Source of the DNA: Actinacidiphila yanglinensis
GTDB lineage: Bacteria; Actinomycetota; Actinomycetes; Streptomycetales; Streptomycetaceae
Direction of reading: 5' to 3'
Length of the DNA: 64,000 bases
NCBI RefSeq assembly: GCF_900107965.1
Contig: NZ_FNVU01000002.1
Location: 186,001 to 250,000, forward strand
Shown: piece by piece, positions 17,120 through 25,519 of the stretch
Layout of the letters: every line of letters starts with the position of its first letter
Numbering within the stretch: the stretch's first letter is position 1
Notes under the pieces: model-generated
Seen by the model: only the letters and a program-made list of their open reading frames with translations
The model's database searches: none
Told to the model about the DNA's origin: nothing
Position numbers and translations under genes: made by a program

Positions 17120-18431
17120 CCGCGGCCTCCGCGATCGGGTCGGCCGGCGGGTCCGCGGGTCCGCCGCCCTCGGGGCCGAGCAGCGTGGTCTCCCGCCAGT
17201 CGTCGGGCAGCAGGTGGTCCAGCACGTCGTCGACGGTCACCGCGCCGAGCAGCGAACCGCTCTCGTCCACCACGGGCGCGGAGATCATGTTGTACGTCGC
17301 CAGGAAGCTGGTCACCGACGGCAGCGCGGTGTCGGGCTCCAGCGGCTGGAGGTCGGTGTCCACGATCGCGCCGAGCTGCGTGAACGGCGGGTCGCGCAGC
17401 AGCCGCTGGAAGTGCACCAGACCCAGGTACTTCCCGGTCGGGGTGTCGTCCGGCGGCCGGCACACGTACACCTGGGCGGCCAGTGCGGGGGACAGGTCGG
17501 GGTTGCGGATGCGGGCCAGCGCGTCGGCGACGGTCGCGTCGGGGCGCAGCACGATCGGCTCGGTCGTCATCAGCCCGCCCGCGGTGTGCTCCTCGTAGGA
17601 CAGCAGCCGCCGTACGCCCGCGGCCTCCTGGGGCTGCATCAGCGTGAGGAGGCGTTCCTGCTCGTCGTCGGGCAGTTCGGCCAGCAGGTCGGCGGCGTCG
17701 TCGGGGTCCATCGCCTCCAGGACGTCGGCCGCGCGCTCCTCCTTGAGCTTGCTGAGGATCTCCACCTGGTCGTCGTCCGGCAGCTCCTCCAGGACGTCGG
17801 CGAGCCGGTCGTCGTCCAGCGCGGCGGCGACCTCGCCGCGCCGCTTGGGCGACAGGTGGTGCAGCACGTTCGCCAGGTCGGCCGGGCGCAGCTGCTCGAA
17901 GGTCGCCACCAGGTTCTCCGCGCCCTGGCCCTCCTCGGCGAGCGAGAAGCCGCTGACCGTCGACCAGTCCACGGTCAGCGTCTCGCCCTTGCGCCGCAGC
18001 GCCCCGCTCTTGCCGCGGCGGACGAAGACCTTGTCGATCTCCCAGTCCCTGCGGGCGGGCAGTTGGGCCATGGACACGTCCAGCACGGTCACCTCGGCCG
18101 CGCCGGGCTCGTCGGTGTCCAGCCGCACCCTGCGGTCCAGCAGCTCGCCCAGCACCAGCGTCTCGGTGGGGCGCTGCTCGAAGCGCCGCATGTTCACCAC
18201 GCCGGTGGTGATCACCTGGCCGGACTCCACACCGGTGACCCGCGTCATGGGCAGGAAGATCCGGCGCCGGCTGACCACCTCGACCACCAGCCCGAGCACG
18301 CGCGGCGGGCGTCCGCCGACGCGCAGCATCACGACCACGTCGCGCACCCGCCCGACCTGGTCGCCGTTCGGGTCGAAGACGGCGACGCCGGACAGGTGGG
18401 AGACGAAGACCCGGGGGGCGCCTGCCGGCAT
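17109..18431 (-). CDS. MgtE N-domain and CBS protein without membrane part
   Basis: The 440-residue protein begins at ATG 18431, with GGAGG upstream. It has a PRC-barrel-like N-terminal part (VFVSHLSGVAVFDPNGDQVGRVRD), then repeats of the MgtE N superhelical domain (FEQLRPADLANVLHHLSPKR, LPDDEQERLLTLM) at about residues 210-300, and paired CBS domains (MTTEPIVLRPDATVADAL; SAPVVDESGSLLGAVTVDDVLDHLL). The five-helix channel of real MgtE is absent, so it is more likely a Mg- or nucleotide-sensing regulator than a transporter. corA lies 2.7 kb further on. It resembles Rv1232c. Confidence 0.85.
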   Translation of the reverse strand: MPAGAPRVFVSHLSGVAVFDPNGDQVGRVRDVVVMLRVGGRPPRVLGLVVEVVSRRRIFLPMTRVTGVESGQVITTGVVNMRRFEQRPTETLVLGELLDRRVRLDTDEPGAAEVTVLDVSMAQLPARRDWEIDKVFVRRGKSGALRRKGETLTVDWSTVSGFSLAEEGQGAENLVATFEQLRPADLANVLHHLSPKRRGEVAAALDDDRLADVLEELPDDDQVEILSKLKEERAADVLEAMDPDDAADLLAELPDDEQERLLTLMQPQEAAGVRRLLSYEEHTAGGLMTTEPIVLRPDATVADALARIRNPDLSPALAAQVYVCRPPDDTPTGKYLGLVHFQRLLRDPPFTQLGAIVDTDLQPLEPDTALPSVTSFLATYNMISAPVVDESGSLLGAVTVDDVLDHLLPDDWRETTLLGPEGGGPADPPADPIAEAADDR

Positions 18432-18606
18432 GTTGGGGGCCTCCTGCCGGTCCGCGGTGGGCTGCTCCGGTGCGCGCGGTCCATCCCGGCGCACGGGGCC
18501 AGGCTACTCCGGGCCGATCTTGCCCGCCCCACGGGATGGTTCCCGGGGGTACCCTGCGGTAGCTTCTGGACCGCTCGCAGCCGCCGTCCCTGGAGGAAGA
18601 GAACCC

Positions 18607-19329
18607 GTGCACCACGGCCGCAGGACCGTCGTCGCCGCGCTGGCCGCTCTCGGCGCGAGCGGCCTGCTCACCGGCTGCCTCGGCTTCGGTGGCGACCCCG
18701 ACGCGGGCACCAACGGCGTCGGAAAGCTGCCCCCGCAGACCATCGAGCAGAAGGCGAAGTCCGCCGCGGCGGGCGCCGCCGCGGTCCGGCTGGCCGGCAC
18801 CGTGGTCAGCGGCGGCCGGACGTACCGCCTCGACATGCGGCTGCGCGCGGACGGCGGCGTCGGCGAGGTCAGCAGCAAGGGCGCCACCTTCCAACTGCTG
18901 CGCGTCGGCGACGACCTGTACCTCAAGGCCGGCGCGGACTTCTACGGTGACGGCGGCAGCGACGCGAACAGCAAGGCCGCCGCCGCGAAGCTCAACGGCA
19001 AGTACGTCAAGGTGCCGCCGGACGACCCGTCGTACCAGCAGTTCTCCGGGTTCACCAACAAGAAGACGCTGCTCGCCGAGCTCTTCGTGCTCGACGGCAC
19101 CCTCAGGACCGGCGCCCACCGCAAGGTCGGCTCGACCCGGACCATCGCCCTCGACGGCAGCAAGGGCGGCTCGCTGGACGTCTCCCTCAAGGGCTCGCCG
19201 TACCCCCTGCGCTACCAGCGCGCGGGTGACGCCGGCACCCTGACCCTCTCGGACTGGGGCGAGGAGTTCTCGCTCGCCGCGCCGGCCAAGTCCGAGGTGC
19301 TGGACTACGGGAAGACGGTCGGGAAGTAG
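18607..19329 (+). CDS. LppX/LprAFG-like lipoprotein
   Basis: The 240-residue product has a short lipoprotein signal with the lipobox LLTGC, lipidated at C24. The mature domain carries SAAAGAAAVRLAGTVVSGGRTYRLDMRL and DDLYLKAGADFY, the pattern of the LppX/LprAFG fold, a hydrophobic-cavity domain that can carry lipids. The GTG start at 18607 is preceded by GGAGGAAGAG. It is divergent from the MgtE-N/CBS operon. A paralogue-like lipoprotein lies at 57893. Confidence 0.78.
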   Translation: MHHGRRTVVAALAALGASGLLTGCLGFGGDPDAGTNGVGKLPPQTIEQKAKSAAAGAAAVRLAGTVVSGGRTYRLDMRLRADGGVGEVSSKGATFQLLRVGDDLYLKAGADFYGDGGSDANSKAAAAKLNGKYVKVPPDDPSYQQFSGFTNKKTLLAELFVLDGTLRTGAHRKVGSTRTIALDGSKGGSLDVSLKGSPYPLRYQRAGDAGTLTLSDWGEEFSLAAPAKSEVLDYGKTVGK

Positions 19330-19368
19330 GACGTCACCCTTGGCGGGCGCGCGGTCAGGTCCTGGCGC

Positions 19369-19914
19369 TCAGGTCCTACGGCGGCGGGCGAGGAGCTTCG
19401 GCAGCCCGGCGGGCGCGGCCTGACGGGTGGTCGCCGGGGTGGGGACGGGGGCCGCGGCGCCCGAGCCGTCGGGCATCGCACCCGGGTGCTCCGGTACCGG
19501 CCCGGCCGGGGCGAGGCGGAAGACCTGGCAGTCGGCCGCCCAGCGCGACGGCACCGCCTCCGCGTCGACCGCGTTGAGCCGCTTGCCCTTGAGCTCCCCG
19601 ACGGCGGCCTCCCAGGGCTCGCCGTGCGGCGCCAGCACCTCGACCCGCGCGGTCCAGGTGACCAGCCGCCCGCCCTTGTCCTTGCTGCGGACGGTCACGG
19701 TCGCCGTGCCGCCGTCCGTCAGACCCGGCACCGGCTGCTCGCCAGGACCGCAGACGAGGTGCAGGCCGCCGTCGAGCCACAGGTGCCAGACGGCCTGTCC
19801 GTTGACCCAGACCAGCCCCGACTTCTTCGTGGCCTCCTCCACCAGCGCCGACAACTCGGCGGCGGCGGAAGGCGCGGGCGCGGGGGAGGCGGGCGGCGTG
19901 GAGGGCGTCGGCAT
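19369..19914 (-). CDS. conserved hypothetical protein
   Basis: A 181-residue protein with a Pro/Ala-rich N-terminus (about 20 residues), a central domain (ALVEEATKKSGLVWVNGQAVWHLW; HLVCGPGEQPVPGL; RLVTWTARVEVLAPHG) and a basic proline-rich tail ending LLARRRRT. No signal peptide is evident. It starts 9 bases after the EamA stop, so the two genes form an operon. I recognise it as a streptomycete family without an assigned function. Confidence 0.72.
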   Translation of the reverse strand: MPTPSTPPASPAPAPSAAAELSALVEEATKKSGLVWVNGQAVWHLWLDGGLHLVCGPGEQPVPGLTDGGTATVTVRSKDKGGRLVTWTARVEVLAPHGEPWEAAVGELKGKRLNAVDAEAVPSRWAADCQVFRLAPAGPVPEHPGAMPDGSGAAAPVPTPATTRQAAPAGLPKLLARRRRT

Positions 19915-19923
19915 GTGCCCAGG

Positions 19924-20868
19924 CTAGCGGCGGCGGTCGGAGAGGATGACCAGGGCCAGGCCACCGAGGATCACCGCGAGCGCGGGATACGCGGCCGCGG
20001 GCGGGGTCTGCCCCAGCCACAGCCCGGCGATCAGCGCGGCGCCCGGCGTCTCCAGCAGGATCGCGGTCGACGTGGTGGACGGCCCCAGACCGCGCACCAC
20101 CCGGTTGAGCAGGGAGTGCCCCAGCAACTGGGCGGCCACCGTCAGCGCGGCGATCTTCAGCCACGTCCGTCCGTCGTAGCCGGCCAGCGCGGACCCGGAG
20201 ACCAGGCACGCGCAGAGCAGGGCTGCCGCGGTCGTCGCGTAGCAGACGAAGGTGTACGCCGTGGTGGTCGCGGTACGCCGGACCTCCGCGCCGAGCAGCA
20301 TGTAGACGGCGGCGGCCAGGCCGGCGCCGAGCGCCATCGAGTCGCCCACCAGTGCCCGGGTGTCCGTCGACAGGTCGATCCCGGTGAGGATGACCGCGCC
20401 GACCACCGCGAGGGCGGTACCCGCCCACACCAGCCGGGGCGGGTGGTGGCCGCGGGCCCGCAGGATCAGCGTGGTCCAGATCGGCGTGGTCGTGCACAGG
20501 GCGGTGGACGTGGCCACGGACGTCATGTTCAGGCTCGGCAGCCACAGGCCGAAGTGCAGCGCGAGCACCAGCCCGGCGAGCACCGACAGGCCCAGCGCCC
20601 GCCGGCCCATCCGCCGCAGCTCCCCCCGGTGCCGCCACAGCGCGACCGGACTCAGCACGCCCACGGCCATCGCGTTGCGCCAGAAGGCGATGGCCAGCGC
20701 GGGGGCGGCGGTCGACGCGATCAGCGGCGCCGACAGGGACACCCCGGAGACGGCCACCGCCAGCAGCGTGAGGTCCAGGCCCCGCCCGCTGTCGGGAACG
20801 CCCGCTCCCGCACCTGCGCTCGGGGCTGCCCTGCGCGGTTCGACAGCGGTGCTTTCCGGAATGCTCAC
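19924..20868 (-). CDS. EamA/DMT family transporter
   Basis: The 314-residue integral membrane protein has about ten hydrophobic helices in two repeated halves, as in drug/metabolite exporters: FWRNAMAVGVLSPVALWRHR in the first half, SVATSTALCTTTPIWTTLI, and the second half with LGPSTTSTAILLETPGAALIAGLWLGQTP. The start is the GTG at 20868 (VSIPESTAVEPRR); the ribosome site is weak. The exported substrate is unknown. Confidence 0.85.
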   Translation of the reverse strand: MSIPESTAVEPRRAAPSAGAGAGVPDSGRGLDLTLLAVAVSGVSLSAPLIASTAAPALAIAFWRNAMAVGVLSPVALWRHRGELRRMGRRALGLSVLAGLVLALHFGLWLPSLNMTSVATSTALCTTTPIWTTLILRARGHHPPRLVWAGTALAVVGAVILTGIDLSTDTRALVGDSMALGAGLAAAVYMLLGAEVRRTATTTAYTFVCYATTAAALLCACLVSGSALAGYDGRTWLKIAALTVAAQLLGHSLLNRVVRGLGPSTTSTAILLETPGAALIAGLWLGQTPPAAAYPALAVILGGLALVILSDRRR

Positions 20869-20904
20869 CGCACAAGCGTACGGTCCCGCGAGGGATGACC
20901 TTCC

Positions 20905-21104
20905 GTCCTGCCCCGACCCGGCCGGCCCTCTTTTCACGAAAGACCCGCAGATACCCAGGCGCGCTGCGGCACTCCCCCTGGCTTCGCCGGGGGTACCCCC
21001 ACCCAGCCGCCGGGCTGGGGGAGGAACCGCGCGAGCAACCGGCCACCGGCAGGTGGTCCCTCAGCGGCGGGACGGGGCACCGGGGCGGGTCCGGGCCCCC
21101 GACA
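20905..21104. repeat. palindromic intergenic repeat, copy 3
   Basis: Between the EamA start and the corA stop lies CCCTCTTTTCACGAAAGACCCGCAGATACC (20926-20955), matching the core of copies 1 and 2. The complement of the outer unit GGGACCACCTGCCGGTGGCC sits near 21040-21062. An extra palindrome (CCCCCTGGCTTCGCCGGGGG around 20976-20995) sits inside. Confidence 0.7.
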
Positions 21105-22247
21105 TCACAACCACCCGTTGCGGCGGAACCCGCGATGAATCGCGTAGCAGATCGCCAGGATCGCCACGAGCACCATGGGATACCCGTACTTCCAGTGGAG
21201 TTCGGGCATGTGCGTGAAGTTCATGCCGTACACGCCGGTGATCATCGTGGGCACCGCCAGGATCGCCGCCCAGGCGGTGATCTTGCGCATGTCCTCGTTC
21301 TGCACCACGGTCGCCTGGGCGAGGTTGGCCTGGAGGATCGAGTTGAGGAGGTCGTCGAACCCGGTGACCTGCTCGTGCACCCGCGCGACATGGTCGGCCA
21401 CGTCGCGGAAGTACTTCTGGATCTCCGGGTCGATCAGCCGCATCGGCCGCTCGCCGAGCAGCTGCATGGGCCGCAGCAACGGGGACACCGCGCGCTTGAA
21501 CTCGAGCACCTCGCGCTTGAGCTGGTAGATCCGCCCGGCGTCACCGCCGCGCGAGGTCTTCCCGTTGTCGGCGGAGAAGACGTCGATCTCGACCTCGTCG
21601 ATGTCGTCCTGCACCGCCTCGGAGACCGCGAGGTAGTCGTCGACGACCTGGTCGGCGATGGCGTGCAGCACCGCAGAGGGGCCCTTGGCCAGCAGCTCCG
21701 GGTCGTCCTCCAGCCGGTGCCGGAGCGCGCGCAGCGAGCCGTGCCCGCCGTGCCGGACGGTGATCACGAAGTACCGGCCAGTGAAGACCATCACCTCGCC
21801 GCTCTCCACCACCTCGCTGGTGGAGGTGAGTTCGGCGTGCTCGACATAGCGGATGGTCTTGAAGACCGCGAACAGCGAGTTGTCGTAGCGCTCCAGCTTC
21901 GGCCGCTGGTGGGCGTGGACGGCGTCCTCGACCGCCAGCGGGTGCAGGTCGAACGCCTCGGCGATACCGGCGAACTCCTGCTCGGTGGGCTCGTGCAGCC
22001 CGATCCACACGAAGCCGTCGCTGCCGTCGCACTGGGTGCCGGGCCGGCCGGCCCGCACCAGCTCCAGCGCCTCGCGCGGGTCCGTGGTGTCGCTGCAGCG
22101 CACGCCGTCCCGGTAGACCGCGCAGTCCACGATCGCGCTGGTGGTGCGCGGTTCGTGAGTGGGCCCGTAGTCGTACGTGGGAGGCCGGCGGAGGGTGGGC
22201 CGCAGGGCGGGACGTACGACTGCGCGCAGGTCTCGGATCATCGACAT
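21105..22247 (-). CDS. corA: CorA magnesium/cobalt transporter
   Basis: The 380-residue protein is a CorA-type divalent cation channel. A long cytoplasmic alpha/beta domain (GFVWIGLHEPTEQEFAGIAEAF, LAVEDAVHAHQRPKLERYDN) leads to a stalk helix and two C-terminal membrane helices (MRKITAWAAILAVPTMITGVYG and YGYPMVLVAILAICYAI) joined by the selectivity motif YGMNF. The start at ATG 22247 has GAAGGAG 6 bases upstream; an in-frame ATG at 22289 lacks a site. About 420 bases of untranslated leader precede it and contain a small ORF and a hairpin. Confidence 0.92.
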   Translation of the reverse strand: MSMIRDLRAVVRPALRPTLRRPPTYDYGPTHEPRTTSAIVDCAVYRDGVRCSDTTDPREALELVRAGRPGTQCDGSDGFVWIGLHEPTEQEFAGIAEAFDLHPLAVEDAVHAHQRPKLERYDNSLFAVFKTIRYVEHAELTSTSEVVESGEVMVFTGRYFVITVRHGGHGSLRALRHRLEDDPELLAKGPSAVLHAIADQVVDDYLAVSEAVQDDIDEVEIDVFSADNGKTSRGGDAGRIYQLKREVLEFKRAVSPLLRPMQLLGERPMRLIDPEIQKYFRDVADHVARVHEQVTGFDDLLNSILQANLAQATVVQNEDMRKITAWAAILAVPTMITGVYGMNFTHMPELHWKYGYPMVLVAILAICYAIHRGFRRNGWL

Positions 22248-22364
22248 GGCAAGCTCCTTCACGGACTGGCCGACGGCATGGCGCCGCACTGAAATGCTGA
22301 TCAGGGCGTGGTGATCGCAGGCAGTTCAGGGCGCTCTTCCGCTGCGGACGGGCTCCGGAGCCGG

Positions 22365-22393
22365 CACCTCCCCCGGCGCTGGGCCGGGAGGTG
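22365..22393 (-). promoter_or_regulatory. hairpin in the corA leader
   Basis: On the minus strand CACCTCCCGGC pairs with GCCGGGGGAGGTG around a short loop, giving an 11-bp or longer stem midway between the leader ORF and corA. There is no U-run. It could be an attenuator, a pause site or a ribosome-controlled switch; the sequence alone does not say which. Confidence 0.45.
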
Positions 22394-22471
22394 TCCCCAC
22401 CGTGCAGGTGGCGCGTTTCGGACCCGGTCAGCCGGGTAGAGAACGCGAGACGTGCGGGTATGACGGGGAAT

Positions 22472-22531
22472 TCAGTGCGCGCGATGGCATACGGAAGAGC
22501 TGCCGGTACTGCACGGTCGACTCGGATCCAT
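22472..22531 (-). CDS. possible 19-residue leader peptide upstream of corA
   Basis: A 20-codon frame starts at ATG 22531 (MDPSRPCSTGSSSVCHRAH). Its upstream GGAGGAGGTGG (minus strand, ending about 9 bases before the ATG) is one of the best ribosome binding sites in the window. It ends about 220 bases before corA. Whether it is translated, and whether its Ser/Cys-rich sequence matters, is unknown. Confidence 0.4.
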   Translation of the reverse strand: MDPSRPCSTGSSSVCHRAH

Positions 22532-22665
22532 GTCAGTCCCCACCTCCTCCGGTCGATCCCCGCTGAGGGATGTCCTTGGTGCGCGAGTGAACGCTCCACT
22601 TTAGCAAGCCCCGGCACCCTTCCGGTGCCGCCTTACGGGTTCTGTACGCGTTCTATGCTCGCCGT

Positions 22666-23253
22666 ATGGCTGATGTCCTGGCGCTCGTCGAGGCGCGACT
22701 GTCCGAATCCTTCGGCGAGCCGGACGCCCGCGCCGCGATCACCTTCGTCGGCACCGACCGGATCGAGGTGCTCCGCTACACCGCCGGTGACCTGGTGCGT
22801 TACGCCACGCTCGGGATGTCCGCACAGCCGATGGCCGACCCGCTCGGCACCGTCGCCGACCCGTTGCGCGGCCCCCGCGGCGAGCTGCTGCTCACCGTCA
22901 GGACCGGGCGGGCCGACACCGACAAGGTGCTGCGCCCGCTGGCGGTACTCGCCGCCTCGCCGCAGGTGGAGGGCCTGGTCATCGCGCCCGGCGGCTCCCT
23001 GGACACCACCGAGCCGCTCTGGCCCGGCGCCCCGTTCAGCGCGGTGCTCGTCGCCGAACCGGGCGGACTCGTCCCGGACCTCCCGCTCCCGGAGCCTCTC
23101 GACCCGGTCCGCTTCCTCCCCCTGCTCCCGATGACCCCCGCGGAGGCCGCCTGGAAGCGCGTCCACGGTGCCGCCGCGCTCCAGGACCGCTGGCTGGCCC
23201 AGGAGACGGATCTGCGCGATCCCCTGCGGAGCGCGGCGCCCCTGACCCCCTAG
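22666..23253 (+). CDS. suppressor-of-fused (SUFU) domain protein
   Basis: The 195-residue cytoplasmic protein has the bacterial SUFU pattern: ARAAITFVGTDRIEVLRY at the N-terminus, RYATLGMSAQPMADP, GPRGELLLTVRTG, and LPMTPAEAAWKRVHGAAAL near the C-terminus. Bacterial members are of unknown role, sometimes acting as immunity proteins. This one sits in a core streptomycete position with no toxin gene beside it. The ATG is very close to a TATGCT element, so the mRNA may be leaderless. Confidence 0.8.
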   Translation: MADVLALVEARLSESFGEPDARAAITFVGTDRIEVLRYTAGDLVRYATLGMSAQPMADPLGTVADPLRGPRGELLLTVRTGRADTDKVLRPLAVLAASPQVEGLVIAPGGSLDTTEPLWPGAPFSAVLVAEPGGLVPDLPLPEPLDPVRFLPLLPMTPAEAAWKRVHGAAALQDRWLAQETDLRDPLRSAAPLTP

Positions 23254-23257
23254 AGGG

Positions 23258-23300
23258 GCCGCGTCCGCCGGTTGAGGGACCACCTGCCGGTGGGTGGTTG
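23258..23300. repeat. partial palindromic repeat, copy 4
   Basis: CCGCCGGTTGAGGGACCACCTGCCGGTGGGTGGTTG matches the outer unit of copies 1 and 3 but stops abruptly where the broken MFS gene begins. It may mark a recombination or deletion junction. Confidence 0.6.
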
Positions 23301-23301
23301 G

Positions 23302-23618
23302 GAGAAGACCGCCAGCAGCAGGCCCCAGGCGAAGAAGACCGCTCCGGAGCGGTAGGGCGACATGTCCGGCACGAACGGCGTGAACGCCGGCACCGTGAAG
23401 AACCGTCGTTGGAGAAGAACGCGGAGGCCGCGGCCGAGGCGAGCCCGCGGTGGCCGAGCGCCTTGAGGGGCTCGGCGAGCGAGGTACGGCGGGCGGGCTT
23501 CGGCTGCTTCTCGATGAACAGCGAGATCGCCAGGAACCCGATGGCCATCAGCGCGGCCGTACCGAAGAACGGACAGCGCCACTTCAGGTCGCCGAGCACC
23601 GCGCCGAGCGGCGGTCCG
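23302..23618 (-). pseudogene. MFS transporter remnant
   Basis: The minus strand encodes a middle slice of a major facilitator protein. First comes GPPLGAVLGDLKWRCPFFG and AALMAIGFLAISLFIEKQPKP to SAAASAFFSND. Then, after a shift of frame near 23403, comes FFTVPAFTPFVPDMSPYRSG and AVFFAWGLLLAVFS. Adding one G at the shift restores the usual run from helix 5 to about helix 8. Both ends of the gene are gone: the 5' side stops at an AT-rich segment and the 3' side at repeat copy 4. Confidence 0.8.
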
Positions 23619-23652
23619 GCACAAGCAACTAATGCAAACTACATCTATCCCC
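23619..23652. other. AT-rich segment beside the broken MFS gene
   Basis: ACAAGCAACTAATGCAAACT and the following bases are far poorer in GC than anything nearby. On the minus strand it reads AGTTTGCATTAGTTGC, with near-repeated TTGC elements like those in operators of MarR-type regulators. It could be the old promoter/operator of the MFS gene now fused to its middle by deletion. Confidence 0.35.
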
Positions 23653-23727
23653 GGCCTGGGGGCGGGATGGGCCCAGACGGGTGATCGTCCTTGACGCGGG
23701 GAGAGGTGGGGAGGACCGTGGGGATTT

Positions 23728-24366
23728 ATGAGGGGCGAACCCAGTTGCCCGAAGTGCGGTGGCAGGGTCCGTGCGCCCGGCCTCTTCGCCGATTCATGGC
23801 AGTGCGACGTGCACGGGACCGTGTACCCGCTCCAGCCTGTGGTGCCCCCCAGTGTCGAAGCCCTCGGCGTCGTCGTGAACCGCTCCCAGGTGCCCGTCTG
23901 GATGCCCTGGCCGCTGCCCGTGGGCTGGCTGTTCTCCGGGGTGGCTGCCGCCGGTGACGACCGCAGCGGCGGCCGCGCCACCGCCGTCTCCTGCTCCGGA
24001 CCCGGACCGCTGGGCGGTCCCGGCGAGCTGATGCTCGTCGCCGAGGAGCTCGGCGTCGGGCTCGGGGCGCGCTTCGCCGGCATCGACGGGCCCGATCCCG
24101 GGCCGAACATGTGTGTGAACAAGCCGCCGCACGCGAAGGTCCTCGCGGCCGGCCGCCCCACCCCGCTGTGGCATGTCAACGGCGCGCCCGAGGACCGCGT
24201 GGTCTTCGCCGGCGAGGCCCGCGGGCTCTGGCTGTGGGCGATCGTCTGGCCCGAGCAGACCGGGCTGCTCATGTACGACGAGCTCGTCCTCACCGACCTG
24301 CGCGACGCCGGCGCCGAGGTCGACCTCCTCCCCTGCGGGGCGCTGGCGCAGCGCCTGCTGACGTAG
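23728..24366 (+). CDS. DUF6758-like zinc-ribbon protein
   Basis: The 212-residue protein begins MRGEPSCPKCGGRVRAP with a CPKC pair and a later Cys in WQCDVHGTVYPLQP, so a small N-terminal zinc ribbon is likely. The rest has VWMPWPLPVGWLFSGVAAAGDD, an acidic GPGELMLVAEELGVGLGARFAG region and LWLWAIVWPEQTGLLMYDELVL. It is a conserved streptomycete family of unknown function. The start at ATG 23728 follows GGGGA. Confidence 0.75.
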   Translation: MRGEPSCPKCGGRVRAPGLFADSWQCDVHGTVYPLQPVVPPSVEALGVVVNRSQVPVWMPWPLPVGWLFSGVAAAGDDRSGGRATAVSCSGPGPLGGPGELMLVAEELGVGLGARFAGIDGPDPGPNMCVNKPPHAKVLAAGRPTPLWHVNGAPEDRVVFAGEARGLWLWAIVWPEQTGLLMYDELVLTDLRDAGAEVDLLPCGALAQRLLT

Positions 24367-24486
24367 CTGCTGCCGGCATGGGACCGGGCCGGGCGTCGGC
24401 CTACGGCTCAGGGCGGAGGGGCCGGGTGCCGGCCCGGGTTATCCTTGCCCCGGCCCCCTTACCCCCGGCAACCAGCGGAGCGAGTC

Positions 24487-25350
24487 GTGCGGATAGATCT
24501 CCATACGCACTCCACCGCTTCCGACGGCACGGACTCGCCGGCCGAGCTGGTGCGCAACGCCGGGGCGGCCGGGCTGGACGTGGTGGCGCTCACCGACCAC
24601 GACACCGTGGGCGGTTACACGGAGGCGATCGCCGCGCTGGCCGGGCTGGAGACCTCCGCCCCCCTCACGCTGGTCACCGGCGCGGAGTTGTCGTGCCGCA
24701 TCGACGGCATCAGCATGCACATGCTTGCCTACCTCTTCGACCCGGCCGAACCCGAGCTGTACCGCGAGCGCGAACTCGTCCGGGACGACCGGGTGCCCAG
24801 GGCGCAGGGGATGGTCACCCGGCTCCGCGAGCTGGGCGTGCCGGTGACCTGGGAGCAGGTCGCCCGGATCGCCGGCGACGGCTCGGTGGGCCGCCCGCAC
24901 ATCGCGACCGCGATGGTCGACCTCGGGGTGGTGGGCAGCGTCTCGGAGGCGTTCACCGGGGAGTGGCTGGCCAACGACGGCCGCGCGTACGTCCCCAAGC
25001 ACGAACTGGACCCCTTCGACGCGGTGCGGCTGGTGAAGGGCGCCGGCGGGGTCACCGTCTTCGCCCACCCCGGAGCGCACAAGCGCGGTGAGACCGTGCC
25101 GGACGAGGTGATCGGGGCGCTCGCCGCCGCCGGTCTGGACGGGCTCGAAGTCGACCACGTGGACCATGACCCGGCCACCAGGGCGCGGCTGCGCCTGCTG
25201 GCCGCGGAGCACGACCTGCTCACCACCGGGTCGAGCGACTACCACGGCGACCGCAAGACGGTGCGGCTCGGCGAGTGCGCCACCGATCCCGAGGTGTACC
25301 GGGAGATCGCGCGGCGGGCCACGGGCGCGGTGCCCATCTCGGCGGTCTAG
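24487..25350 (+). CDS. PHP domain phosphoesterase
   Basis: The 287-residue protein has all PHP-type metal motifs: RIDLHTHSTASDGTDSP, ALTDHDTVGGYTEA, HMLAYLFD, GRPHIATAMV, TVFAHPGAH and GSSDYHGD. Relatives (RNase AM/YciV type) hydrolyse 3',5'-nucleoside bisphosphates or short RNA 5' ends, so a nucleotide or RNA phosphoesterase role is likely. The GTG at 24487 with GGAGCG upstream is chosen because the protein then begins exactly at the conserved RIDLHTHS. Confidence 0.88.
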   Translation: MRIDLHTHSTASDGTDSPAELVRNAGAAGLDVVALTDHDTVGGYTEAIAALAGLETSAPLTLVTGAELSCRIDGISMHMLAYLFDPAEPELYRERELVRDDRVPRAQGMVTRLRELGVPVTWEQVARIAGDGSVGRPHIATAMVDLGVVGSVSEAFTGEWLANDGRAYVPKHELDPFDAVRLVKGAGGVTVFAHPGAHKRGETVPDEVIGALAAAGLDGLEVDHVDHDPATRARLRLLAAEHDLLTTGSSDYHGDRKTVRLGECATDPEVYREIARRATGAVPISAV

Positions 25351-25519
25351 CGCGCCGGACCCTTCCGGGTCGCCCCGGTCCGCCCTTCGCCGGACCGCGC
25401 GCCCCCGACCCCGCCGCCCAGCGGCGGCCGGTCACCCCCCTTCTTCCCCCGGCCCGCCGGCCGGGCGGTGCCTCCCGGCGCCCTTCGGGGCGCCCCCGTG
25501 ACTTCAGGAAAGCCTGCGC

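Larger units (their letters stand above)
22248..22665 (-). promoter_or_regulatory. long corA leader region / divergent promoter region
   Basis: This 418-base gap separates the divergent corA and SUFU-domain genes. On the corA strand it contains a small ORF with a strong ribosome site (22472-22531) and a GC-rich hairpin (22365-22393). On the other strand TATGCT (22654-22659) lies only 7 bases before the SUFU-domain start, which suggests a leaderless or nearly leaderless transcript. I do not recognise the M-box or another known Mg riboswitch. Confidence 0.5.
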
